Assembly: GCA_946482075.1 (NCBI GenBank)
Contig: CAMLQG010000083.1
Location: forward strand, 1 to 16,392
DNA: 16,392 bases
Source: an uncultured Erythrobacteraceae bacterium
GTDB taxonomy: Bacteria; Pseudomonadota; Alphaproteobacteria; Sphingomonadales; Sphingomonadaceae
Direction: 5' to 3'
Below are positions 7,598 to 14,040 of the stretch, piece by piece (positions within the stretch are counted from its first letter, which is position 1; every line of letters begins with the position of its first letter). The position numbers were made by a program, and so were the translations under genes. The notes below the pieces were generated by a model that was not told the origin of the DNA, made no database searches, and was given only the letters and a program-made list of their open reading frames with translations.

Positions 7598-8200
7598 TCA
7601 GCCCCCAGCCGCCGAAAGGCCCCGCCCGTGCGACACGTCTTCCAGCTCCTGCAGTATCGCATGATGCGCATCGGCATCATCCTGCCCGCGATTGGGTATG
7701 TTGCCATCCTCGAGCATGGTATTGAGCGCGGCGCGCGCGCGGCCCACGCGGCTCTTGATGGTACCAACCGCGCAGCCGCAGATATCGGCGGCTTCTTCGT
7801 AGCTGAAGCCGCCCGCGCCGACGAGCAGCAGGGCTTCCCGCCGTTCCGCCGGCAGCGTCAGCAGGGCGCGGTGAAGGTCCGATAGATGCACCGGGCCTTC
7901 CTGCCCCGCCGGAGCCGTCAGGATGCGTTCCGCCACCGTCTCGTCATATTCACCACGGAAGCGGTTGCGGCGCATGTCGGTGAGATAGGCGTTGCGCAGG
8001 ATGACGAAGGTCCATGCGCGCATACTGGTGCCAGGCTCGAACCGATCTTGCGCGGCCCACGCCTTGAGCAGCGTTTCCTGCACGAGATCGTCCGCCATGT
8101 CCGACCTTCCGCACAAGCCGCGCGCAAAGGCGCGGAGATGCGGAATGACCGTTGTGAGCTCGCGCTTGAAGTCGGGGTGAGCCTGCTTTTCGGCACTCAT
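7598..8200 (-). CDS. ecfG: General stress ECF sigma factor EcfG
   Basis: A 200-residue extracytoplasmic-function sigma factor that directs RNA polymerase to general-stress promoters. Region 2 runs from about residue 17 to 80 (IPHLRAFARGLCG, DDLVQETLLKAW, FVILRNAYLTDMRR). Region 4 covers about 105-160 (LPAERREALLLVGAGGFSYEEAA, TIKSRVGRARAAL), and a 35-residue polar tail follows. The frame continues upstream, but the ATG at 8200 overlaps the nepR stop as ATGA, the usual nepR-ecfG coupling, and gives a normal N-terminus. NepR is its anti-sigma factor and PhyR releases it. Transcription probably starts at the EcfG promoter upstream of nepR, giving positive feedback. Confidence 0.95.
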   Translation of the reverse strand: MSAEKQAHPDFKRELTTVIPHLRAFARGLCGRSDMADDLVQETLLKAWAAQDRFEPGTSMRAWTFVILRNAYLTDMRRNRFRGEYDETVAERILTAPAGQEGPVHLSDLHRALLTLPAERREALLLVGAGGFSYEEAADICGCAVGTIKSRVGRARAALNTMLEDGNIPNRGQDDADAHHAILQELEDVSHGRGLSAAGG

Positions 8201-8430
8201 CGATCGGCACCGTCCAGTTTCGAGAGCAAGTCCTGAAAACTGTCCGGCAGAGGTTCGTCGACTACGGAATCGTAAAGCTGACGAAGACCAAGAGCCCAGC
8301 CGGCATTTTCGGGAACAGCCTTGCTGCCCCGCTTCGCGACTTTCTTTGGTGTGGGAACCTTGTCTTTCGCCATGACTTCGTGAGGTATTTCGTATCCCTG
8401 ATGTGGCTGATCTTTCGGGCCGTGCATCAT
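8197..8430 (-). CDS. nepR: Anti-sigma factor NepR
   Basis: A 77-residue protein that binds EcfG and blocks it until phosphorylated PhyR takes NepR away. The conserved core is at the C-terminus: WALGLRQLYDSVVDEPLPDSFQDLLSKLD, written here in parts as LGLRQLYDSVVDEPLP then DSFQDLLSKLD, about residues 47-74. The N-terminal half is Lys-rich and variable, as usual. Starts at 8430 and 8427 are adjacent ATGs, and a third ATG lies at 8373. No strong ribosome-binding site distinguishes them, though a weak AGAAG precedes 8430. It is the first gene of the nepR-ecfG unit. Confidence 0.93.
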   Translation of the reverse strand: MMHGPKDQPHQGYEIPHEVMAKDKVPTPKKVAKRGSKAVPENAGWALGLRQLYDSVVDEPLPDSFQDLLSKLDGADR

Positions 8431-8499
8431 TTACGCTTCTGTTCCGTCTCTGCCGTCTCGTTGCCGAAGTGGCAAGTGTTTGCGGTTTCTCGGCTATGG

Positions 8500-8524
8500 A
8501 ACGAAAATGCGCTCCGCTAGTTCC
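8500..8524 (-). promoter_or_regulatory. EcfG promoter of nepR-ecfG
   Basis: On the minus strand GGAAC (8524-8520), a 16-nt spacer and CGTT (8503-8500) match the EcfG consensus exactly. The -10 box is 69 bp before the nepR ATG. This predicts autoactivation of the sigma factor operon. Confidence 0.87.
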
Positions 8525-8630
8525 CTGACCGATCCGAGAAAACCGCGCCTCCGTGGATAATTTCGCTATCCAGAGAGATGCGGCCTTGCGGGCAGGTATT
8601 CGGGGGCGGCATGAATACCCCTGCGCTTGA

Positions 8631-10298
8631 TTGGGGTTGGTTCGTTTGGAAACGCTCGCAACGGCAGGGAGAGGCTTCCGGCGATGGTTGGTGCGTTTTC
8701 CCCGTGCCGTTCCCGTGGCGATCTTCCTCCTGACATCCGCGGTCACCACGCTCAGCGTCTATGCGATCGAACGGGTGGAAAGCCAACGCGTTCGAGCGCA
8801 GCTGGGCCAGCGGGCGCAGTCCGTGGCATCCGCGCTCGAACGCCTCGCCAATTCCAATGCTGCCTATCTGCGCGCCGGCGCGGCCTTGTTTGCCACGATG
8901 GACGCGCTGCCGCCCGCGCAATTTCGCCGCTTCGTCTCCGAACTGCGCTTCGACGCCACTTTTCGCGGGTCGGACGGGATCGGCTGGGCGCCTCGCGTCA
9001 ACCGGCAGGACGTGCCTGCCTATGAAGCGGCGACGGCGGTGATATGGCCGGGCCGGGGCCGGATCCGGCCAGCGCTCGCTCCCGGTCAAACCTATGCGGT
9101 CCCAGTCACGCTGCTGGAACCGGACACGCCGCGCAACCGCCGGGCGTTGGGCTATGACATGTTCTCGGAGACTGTCCGCCGTGCCGCGATGCTCGAGGCG
9201 CTGCGCACCGCGCGGCCTACCGCAAGCGGGAAGGTCGTGCTCGAACAGGAGGGCGCGGATCACGCGCCCGGCTTCCTGATCTACATGCCCGTCTTCGAAA
9301 GCGCGGGAGCGACGCGGCGGCTCAAGGGTTTCATCTTCAGTCCATTCAACGCGCGGGATTTCCTGTCATCGGCCTTGAATCAGGAAGGCGTGGGCGAAGT
9401 GGGGATCAGGCTTTACGATCGCGGTGTCGTGCCCGATCGCCTGATGGCGAGCGTGAATCTCGATCATCCCGGAGATTACGTCGCGACCCAGCAGGTGATG
9501 ATCGCGAACCACCCCTGGATGCTGCAGGTCCATTCGCCCGATACGCGGACGCTGTCGGATCTTTCGCTCGTCACGCTGCTGTTCGGCATGCTGGTGGCGA
9601 GCCTGCTGATGGTGGTCGCGCGGTTGGTCACCCAGCAGGCGAAGGAAGACCAGGAAGCGTTGTCCTGGTTCGAGGAGCAGAACTCGATCCGCAATTCGTT
9701 GACGCGCGAACTGAACCACCGGGTCAAGAATACGCTCGCCAACGTGCTGTCGATCGTGGCGCTGACCAAGCGGCGTGCGACCGATGTGGAGAGCTTTGCG
9801 GAAACGCTCAACGGCCGTATTCGCGCGCTATCGGCCACGCATGACCTGCTGACCCAGTCGGAATGGGGAGCGACCCCGATCCGATCGGTGATCGAGGCGG
9901 AACTTGCTCCTTATGCAAAGGCGGGAGAACATGTGTTGCACATGGATGGCCCGGATGTGGAACTTGCGCCGAACGATGCGCTGTCGCTCGGCCTGGCCGT
10001 GCATGAGCTGGCCACCAATGCCGCCAAATATGGCGCGCTCAGCCGGGTGGGCGGAACGGTGCGGATCACCTGGCGTCGCCTGTCGGATCGGCTCGCCAGC
10101 GTATCCTGGGCCGAGGCAGGCGGCCCTGCGGTCGCGGCGGAGCGCGAGAAGGGCTTCGGCACCGACCTGATCCAGAAGGTCGTGGCGCACGAACTGGGCA
10201 ATCCGGTGGAACTGATCTTCGCACCCGATGGGGTGCGCTGCGAACTGACGATCCCGGTCAGGGAGCGCAGCGAATTCGCGATCCGCGCGCGGCGGTAG
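8631..10298 (+). CDS. CHASE-domain sensor histidine kinase (HisKA_2/HWE type) of the general stress response
   Basis: A membrane-bound kinase of up to 555 residues. An N-terminal membrane helix (about 25-45) is followed by a periplasmic CHASE-like sensor domain (about 75-300) with the GSDGIGWAPRV segment. A second membrane helix lies at about 309-332. The dimerisation/phosphoacceptor helix has ELNHRVKN with H363 and fits the HRxxN signature of kinases tied to PhyR. The ATPase domain has HELATNAAKYG (458-468), a WAE motif near 493-495 and GFGTDLI (508-514). It lies between nepR and phyR, like the PhyP-type kinases of sphingomonads, so it probably phosphorylates and/or dephosphorylates PhyR. 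The start is uncertain: no ATG is in frame near the N-terminus, with TTG at 8631, 8637, 8646 and 8688 and GTG at 8691. GGGG at 8633-8636 slightly favours 8646. Confidence 0.92.
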   Translation: MGLVRLETLATAGRGFRRWLVRFPRAVPVAIFLLTSAVTTLSVYAIERVESQRVRAQLGQRAQSVASALERLANSNAAYLRAGAALFATMDALPPAQFRRFVSELRFDATFRGSDGIGWAPRVNRQDVPAYEAATAVIWPGRGRIRPALAPGQTYAVPVTLLEPDTPRNRRALGYDMFSETVRRAAMLEALRTARPTASGKVVLEQEGADHAPGFLIYMPVFESAGATRRLKGFIFSPFNARDFLSSALNQEGVGEVGIRLYDRGVVPDRLMASVNLDHPGDYVATQQVMIANHPWMLQVHSPDTRTLSDLSLVTLLFGMLVASLLMVVARLVTQQAKEDQEALSWFEEQNSIRNSLTRELNHRVKNTLANVLSIVALTKRRATDVESFAETLNGRIRALSATHDLLTQSEWGATPIRSVIEAELAPYAKAGEHVLHMDGPDVELAPNDALSLGLAVHELATNAAKYGALSRVGGTVRITWRRLSDRLASVSWAEAGGPAVAAEREKGFGTDLIQKVVAHELGNPVELIFAPDGVRCELTIPVRERSEFAIRARR

Positions 10299-10307
10299 GT
10301 GTTCCGT

Positions 10308-10335
10308 CATTGCGAGGACCTGTGTCCTCGCAATG
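10308..10335. terminator. 12-bp hairpin between convergent kinase and phyR genes
   Basis: CATTGCGAGGAC (10308-10319) pairs perfectly with GTCCTCGCAATG (10324-10335) around CTGT. It starts 10 bp after the kinase stop and lies 52 bp from the phyR stop. Its position suits a shared terminator, but there is no T-run. The CATTGCGAGG core resembles dispersed repeats of bacterial genomes, so it may be a REP-like element instead. Confidence 0.5.
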
Positions 10336-10386
10336 GCGATCTTGTTCGGAAAACCGGTGAGCCCGGGAAGGGAGATCGGTTTGCGT

Positions 10387-11184
10387 TCAGCTCAGCGGGC
10401 GGCTCGACCCGAAGAACAGCGCCTGGCTGATCGCGGCGCGCACGGTGGCTTCCTGGAACGGCTTGGTGACTAGATAGGTCGGTTCGGGCCGGTCGCCCGT
10501 CAGCAGGCGCTCGGGATAGGCGGTGATGAAGATCACCGGCACGTTGCCGATGCCGAGGATATCGTCCACCGCATCGAGGCCCGAACTGCCGTCTGCCAGC
10601 TGGATGTCGGCGAGCACCAGCCCGGGCATGAAGTCGGCCGCGGCCTTGTGCGCCTGATCGCGCGTCGCCGCTGTCCCGCAGACATTGTGGCCGAGCGACT
10701 GGACCAGATCTTCCAGCTGCATCGAGATCAGCGGCTCGTCCTCGATGATGAGGACGTTGGTCGCGGTTTCCCGATCGATCTCTTCCACCGCTTCCCGGAC
10801 AAGGCTTTCCACCTCGGCCGGTTCGAGCTCCATGATCGTGGCGGTGTCGTTCACGCTGAAATCTTCCAGCGTGGTGAGCAGCAGAGCCTGGCGGTTGAGC
10901 GGGGTGATCGCATGCAGCCGGTCGCGCGCGGCGAGTTCATGCTCGCTCAGGAGGCTGGTGCCGTCATCGACGGTTTCGAGATAGGCGCTCGCCCAGACCT
11001 TGTTGAACGCATGATAGAGAGGAACGCGGCCGCCGGCGAGGGAGGCTTGCAATTCGCTGTCGGCAAGAGCGGCTTCGAGCGTGGCGCGCACGAAAGCGTC
11101 GCCCGTCGCCTGAGAGCCGGTGAGCGCGCGAGCGTAGCGACGAAGATAAGGCAGACTTGCAGCGACTTGGGCACCAAGCGACAT
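10387..11184 (-). CDS. phyR: General stress response regulator PhyR (sigma-like domain plus receiver)
   Basis: A 265-residue anti-anti-sigma factor. The N-terminal sigma-like domain (about 1-135) imitates EcfG region 2 (LPYLRRYARALTG, FNKVWASAYLE) and region 4 (LNRQALLLTTLEDFSVNDTATIM). It does not bind DNA but captures NepR. The C-terminal receiver domain (about 142-262) has the acidic pocket EDEP (148-151), phosphoacceptor D193 in LADIQL, T221 in FITAYPE and K241 in TKPF. Phosphorylation opens the protein so that it binds NepR and frees EcfG. The ATG at 11184 is preceded by a G-rich GGAAGGGG about 5 nt away. An exact EcfG promoter lies 32 bp upstream, so phyR is also in the feedback loop. 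Confidence 0.97.
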   Translation of the reverse strand: MSLGAQVAASLPYLRRYARALTGSQATGDAFVRATLEAALADSELQASLAGGRVPLYHAFNKVWASAYLETVDDGTSLLSEHELAARDRLHAITPLNRQALLLTTLEDFSVNDTATIMELEPAEVESLVREAVEEIDRETATNVLIIEDEPLISMQLEDLVQSLGHNVCGTAATRDQAHKAAADFMPGLVLADIQLADGSSGLDAVDDILGIGNVPVIFITAYPERLLTGDRPEPTYLVTKPFQEATVRAAISQALFFGSSRPLS

Positions 11185-11215
11185 ATGACCCCTTCCCTAG
11201 GAACGTTGGGTTTCC

Positions 11216-11240
11216 AACGCCGCGTCGGCGTTATGGTTCC
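11216..11240 (-). promoter_or_regulatory. EcfG promoter of phyR
   Basis: On the minus strand GGAAC (11240-11236), 16 nt and CGTT (11219-11216) match the EcfG consensus exactly. The -10 box is 31 bp before the phyR ATG, so the predicted leader is only about 20-25 nt. Confidence 0.87.
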
Positions 11241-11323
11241 CAGTAACTTTTCCCTCTGGAGCCTCCCGATCGCGCGCGCTGGGGAGCGCGAGCGAAAATT
11301 TTTTCGTTTTCGCGTTTTTCGCG

Positions 11324-11348
11324 GGAACTACCCTCGGGCCCGGACATT
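11324..11348 (+). promoter_or_regulatory. EcfG-like promoter reading toward the small-RNA candidate
   Basis: On the plus strand GGAAC (11324-11328), a 16-nt spacer and CATT (11345-11348) match the EcfG consensus with one change in the -10 box (A for G). The spacer equals that of the three exact sites in this window. No protein gene follows on this strand before the terminator at 11444, which suggests a non-coding transcript. Confidence 0.5.
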
Positions 11349-11354
11349 ATCCCA

Positions 11355-11444
11355 TTGTCACCGCCGAGACTACCCCCCTCCCGTCCAAGCGGCTGGTGAT
11401 ACGATCCCGAAAGGCCTCTGCCGGCAACCGGCAGAGGCCTTTTT
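11355..11444 (+). ncRNA. Candidate general-stress small RNA with C-rich loop
   Basis: This predicted transcript is about 90 nt; its start is placed roughly 7 nt after the -10-like CATT, and its end is at a T-run. Near the 5' end, TCACC-GCCG (11358-11366) pairs with CGGC-T-GGTGA (11390-11399), a 9-bp stem with one bulged T. The 23-nt loop contains CCCCCCTCCC (11373-11382), which is complementary to ribosome-binding sites. A 15-bp terminator hairpin follows. Small RNAs of alphaproteobacteria, such as the stress RNA GsrN of Caulobacter, also expose a C-rich loop and are driven by the stress sigma factor. Homology to GsrN is not shown here. The alternative is that only the terminator is real and serves the gene at 11451. 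Confidence 0.5.
11410..11444. terminator. Strong rho-independent terminator hairpin
   Basis: AAAGGCCTCTGCCGG (11410-11424) pairs perfectly with CCGGCAGAGGCCTTT (11428-11442), with loop CAA. On the plus strand it ends in T5 (11440-11444), the stronger polarity. On the minus strand, where it lies 7 bp past the stop of the acyltransferase gene, only T3 follows. It can work in both directions. Confidence 0.88.
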
Positions 11445-11450
11445 ACTGGG

Positions 11451-12602
11451 TCAGAGCACTTTCTCGTAGATCCGGTATTCCTTGTTCACCTTGCTTTCGA
11501 TGGCGTCCGCGATCGCGTTCATGCCCTGATTATCGTCGAGCACCCAGCCGATCTCGCCGCGTTTCGCTCCGTAATTCGCCACGGCGTCGCGGCGGATATA
11601 TTCGATCATCATGAAAGCGAGCTGGCTCGCCAAGCGCGAATTCTGCAGCTTCTTGAGCACGCCCATCAGCGGCACGCGCATCGATGCGTCGGTCGGCTTG
11701 TGCAGCCACCACAGCAGCTTGGCCCATCCGAAAGGAAACAGCTTGCCGCGGATCTGATGGATGACCCGGTTCACATCCGGCAGAGTCATCATGAAGGCCA
11801 CCGGCTCGCCGTCATATTCGGCGATGCGGATCAGGTCCTCGCGGATGAGTGGTTTCAGCTTCTTCGCGGTATAGGCGATCTCGGTAGGGGTGAAGGGAAC
11901 GAAACCCCAATTGTCCGACCAGGCATCGTTCAGGATGTTAAGGATGATCGCCGCTTCCTCGTTGTACCGCTTCAGGCTGACCTTGCGGACATTGATCCTC
12001 TCGTTCTTCTCGCCCGAAGCCACGATCCGCTGGATCAGCGGCGGGAACTGCCTGGACACGTCCAGATCGTAGGTCAGCAGGCTCTTCGCCTTGGTGTAGC
12101 CCTCCCCTTCGATCCAGGCCTGGTAGTGGGCGGGATGATGGCCCATCATGATCATCGGCGGGTGATCGTGGCCGAGCACCAGGAGGCCGGGCTCTTCCCA
12201 TACCGACATGCTAATGGGCGCGAGCACGCGAGTCATGCCCTTGTCGCGCAGCCATTGTTCGGCACGTGCGATCAGGGCCTTCGCCGTTTCCTCGTCTTCG
12301 GCTTCCAGCAAGCCCCAATTGCCGGTGCCGGGGCCCATGCCCTGCTCGGGCGACTGGGCGAGCGCCAGGCGGTCGATATGGGCCGAGATGCGGCCCGTGA
12401 CCCGCCCGTCCCGCCGGGCGAGGAAGAACTGCACGTCGGCATGTTCGAAGAAGGGATTGCGGCCCGGCGTCAGCAGCTCGACCATCTCGGCCCGGATATA
12501 AGGCACCCAGTTGGGATCGCTGCCATTCAGCCGATAGGCCAGATCGACGAACTCCTTGAAGTCGCGCTTGCCCGCAACCGGGGTGACTGTCACCTCGCCC
12601 AT
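11451..12602 (-). CDS. GNAT-superfamily acyltransferase, candidate bacterial ceramide synthase
   Basis: A 383-residue soluble protein of the GNAT-like family whose members begin with a 'DPNWVP ... RNPFFEHA' region. Here VPYIRAEM, NPFFEHADVQFFLARR and GRVTGRISAHID fall in residues 33-77. A second conserved block has LAPISMSVWEEPGLLV (127-142). The C-terminal half repeats an acyltransferase-like fold (RIAEYDGEPVAFMMTLPDVN). Similar proteins are often annotated simply as N-acetyltransferase. The Caulobacter ceramide synthase bCerS, which N-acylates 3-oxosphinganine, belongs to the GNAT superfamily, and sphingomonads make sphingolipids, so this role is a reasonable inference but unproved. It lies 39 bp after the FA2H-like gene on the same strand, which implies an operon. 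The ATG at 12602 has GGGGGAAG just upstream. Confidence 0.75.
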   Translation of the reverse strand: MGEVTVTPVAGKRDFKEFVDLAYRLNGSDPNWVPYIRAEMVELLTPGRNPFFEHADVQFFLARRDGRVTGRISAHIDRLALAQSPEQGMGPGTGNWGLLEAEDEETAKALIARAEQWLRDKGMTRVLAPISMSVWEEPGLLVLGHDHPPMIMMGHHPAHYQAWIEGEGYTKAKSLLTYDLDVSRQFPPLIQRIVASGEKNERINVRKVSLKRYNEEAAIILNILNDAWSDNWGFVPFTPTEIAYTAKKLKPLIREDLIRIAEYDGEPVAFMMTLPDVNRVIHQIRGKLFPFGWAKLLWWLHKPTDASMRVPLMGVLKKLQNSRLASQLAFMMIEYIRRDAVANYGAKRGEIGWVLDDNQGMNAIADAIESKVNKEYRIYEKVL

Positions 12603-12641
12603 CGAAACTTCCCCCTCAGGCCAGCGGCCAATGTCTGATGA

Positions 12642-13460
12642 TTAGCCTTCGGCCGCCTTGTCCATGTTGCGGCGGCGCGGATGGCCGCTGGCGATGCCGC
12701 CGGAAAGTTCCTTCACCCAAGGATAGGTCTTGGCGACTTCCTCGTCATAGCCGAGATTGAAGACGGTGGGCGAACGGTTCGGCCGGTCCTTCTTCTCGTA
12801 ATAGGTCCCGAGCAAGCGATCCCACACATAATTGGTGATGCCGTAATTGCCGTCCTCGTCGAAATAGTGATGTTCGTTGTGGCGCTGCTTCATGAACTGC
12901 ACCCACTTGTATTTCGGCTTGAAGGCCAGGTGCTGGATGCAGTGCATGAACTCGTAATAGCAGGTCGTCAGCAGGCCCGTGGCAAAAGCCGCCGCCGCAC
13001 CGCCCGGCCCGCCGATCAGCCAGCCTACGGGGATCGTCGCACCCGCGATCGTCGGCAGCGTGGTGTGCAGCGCGCCGAACAGTACTTCCAGATGGTTGGG
13101 ATCCTGGTGATGATCGTAGTGAATCCGCTTCCAGGTGGCGCACAGCGCCTTGTGCCGCCACATCCAGCGGCCGTGCAGCACATATTGGTGCAGCAGGTGC
13201 CAGACCAGCGGATAGACGAAGATCGCCGCCGCGATCGCCGCGAGCGTGTTCAGCAACAGCGCCGGAAACACCGCGAACGCGACGACGCACAGCGCGGTCA
13301 GCGCGAGATAGGCCATGATCGTGTAATGCTGGAAATAGGCGCGCACCAGCTGGCCGAAGGTCATCCGGTCGAGATAATGGCTGCGCTTCCAGAAGGGGAG
13401 CTGGCTCTGGTCGAGGCCGTCTTCCGGGGTTCCTGCGCTTTGGGCTGAACTCTGCTGCAC
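12642..13460 (-). CDS. Fatty acid hydroxylase superfamily protein, FA2H/Scs7-like
   Basis: A 272-residue membrane di-iron hydroxylase with the complete histidine set: HQYVLH (H91/H96), HYDHH (H114, H117, H118), HCIQH (H173/H177) and HNEHH (H194, H197, H198). Hydrophobic segments lie at about 46-87 and 137-167. The C-terminal part, CYYEFMHCIQHLAFKPK followed by RHNEHHYF and GITNYVWDRLLGTYY, resembles eukaryotic fatty-acid 2-hydroxylases (FA2H, yeast Scs7) that act on ceramide acyl chains. The substrate is not established. The start is GTG at 13460 with AGGA about 9 nt upstream. The gene precedes the acyltransferase at 12602 by 39 bp and probably shares its transcript, which ends at the hairpin at 11410-11444. 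Confidence 0.88.
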   Translation of the reverse strand: MQQSSAQSAGTPEDGLDQSQLPFWKRSHYLDRMTFGQLVRAYFQHYTIMAYLALTALCVVAFAVFPALLLNTLAAIAAAIFVYPLVWHLLHQYVLHGRWMWRHKALCATWKRIHYDHHQDPNHLEVLFGALHTTLPTIAGATIPVGWLIGGPGGAAAAFATGLLTTCYYEFMHCIQHLAFKPKYKWVQFMKQRHNEHHYFDEDGNYGITNYVWDRLLGTYYEKKDRPNRSPTVFNLGYDEEVAKTYPWVKELSGGIASGHPRRRNMDKAAEG

Positions 13461-13632
13461 GTCTTTGTAATCCTGTCTTTGCCGCCCGCCTTAGCAGACC
13501 GGGACTGGCGCGTCGATGTAGGAGCGGCCGTTTTGGTCCACAAGCCCGATGCCGGGCATAGCCGGCGATTGCGCCCGGCTGTTGCCTCGCTGCGCCGCTC
13601 TCCATAGAGCGGCCTTCATTGTCCTGCACTGC
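13461..13632. other. Intergenic region with two hairpins
   Basis: These 172 bp separate the lipoprotein from the hydroxylase gene. GCCGGGC (13551-13557) can pair with GCCCGGC (13573-13579) around 15 nt. GCCGCTCT (13594-13601) pairs with AGAGCGGC (13606-13613) around CCAT. Either could end the lipoprotein transcript, but no T-run follows on the minus strand. A 42-codon minus-strand frame (13619-13491) has no usable ribosome-binding site. No clear promoter for the hydroxylase was found. Confidence 0.45.
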
Positions 13633-13911
13633 CTACTGAGCCGAATTGGCCGTCGGAGGCGGTTGTGTGGGAGGCAGGTCACCCGGTGGTGGCGGTGCGC
13701 CCGGCATGGCGTTCTTTTCCGGCGGCACGGTTTCGGGCGATGTGGCGTCGGGCGTGGATTCCGGTGCCGGCATGGGCGGGGGCAGCCCGGATTCCTCGGT
13801 GGCCTGGCCGTCGTCCGCATCCTTCGCGGGCCCGGTGCTGTCGCAACCGGCGAGCGCGAGCAGCATCGTTGTGGTGGCAAGGCCGGTGAGGCGTAGAGAG
13901 TGCTTCTTCAT
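13633..13911 (-). CDS. Small proline-rich lipoprotein
   Basis: A 92-residue predicted lipoprotein of unknown function. Residues 1-22 form a type II signal peptide ending in the lipobox LAGC, so C23 would be lipidated. The following residue is Asp (D24), which in enterobacteria favours retention in the inner membrane; whether that holds here is unknown. The mature part is low-complexity, acidic at first and then rich in Pro, Ala and Thr (PPPMPAPESTP, APPPPGDLPPTQPPP), and looks like a flexible periplasmic tether. AAGGAG (13926-13921) stands 9 nt before the ATG. It lies 129 bp downstream of lptG on the same strand and could be read with it. Confidence 0.78.
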   Translation of the reverse strand: MKKHSLRLTGLATTTMLLALAGCDSTGPAKDADDGQATEESGLPPPMPAPESTPDATSPETVPPEKNAMPGAPPPPGDLPPTQPPPTANSAQ

Positions 13912-13927
13912 ATCCGAATGCTCCTTG

Positions 13928-13952
13928 GCGGGTCATCCGGAAGGAGACCCGC
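13928..13952. other. Hairpin just upstream of the lipoprotein ribosome-binding site
   Basis: GCGGGTC (13928-13934) pairs with GACCCGC (13946-13952) around an 11-nt loop. On the minus strand it lies between lptG and the lipoprotein, 1 nt before the AAGGAG. It may affect transcript stability or translation. With no T-run, it is not a convincing terminator of lptG. Confidence 0.35.
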
Positions 13953-14040
13953 GCGCATGCTGGAAAGGCGCGCGGCGCTGCTGCGCGTTCCCGCAGGCGC
14001 GCCCGGCGGTGCGGCAAACGCGCCAGCCGATCTCTGGGGT

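Noticed and set aside
8498..8522. GGAAC on the plus strand followed 16 nt later by AGTT, a possible EcfG promoter for the kinase
   Set aside because: The -10 box has a mismatch at its first base and the GGAAC overlaps the complement of the exact nepR -10 box. It is more likely a by-product of that promoter.
8201..8749. Continuation of the ecfG frame upstream over nepR
   Set aside because: The added residues are the out-of-frame shadow of nepR, and the ATGA junction at 8197-8200 is the expected nepR-ecfG overlap.
13491..13619. 42-codon minus-strand frame ending DAPVPVC
   Set aside because: It has only a GGA 2 nt before the ATG as ribosome-binding site and is the tail of a frame that otherwise shadows the lipoprotein gene. 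No support as a gene.
13521..13620. GTAGGAGCGGCC-type sequence similar to Pseudomonas REP elements
   Set aside because: Only a short core matches and the second half of such an element is missing. Too little to call a repeat family.
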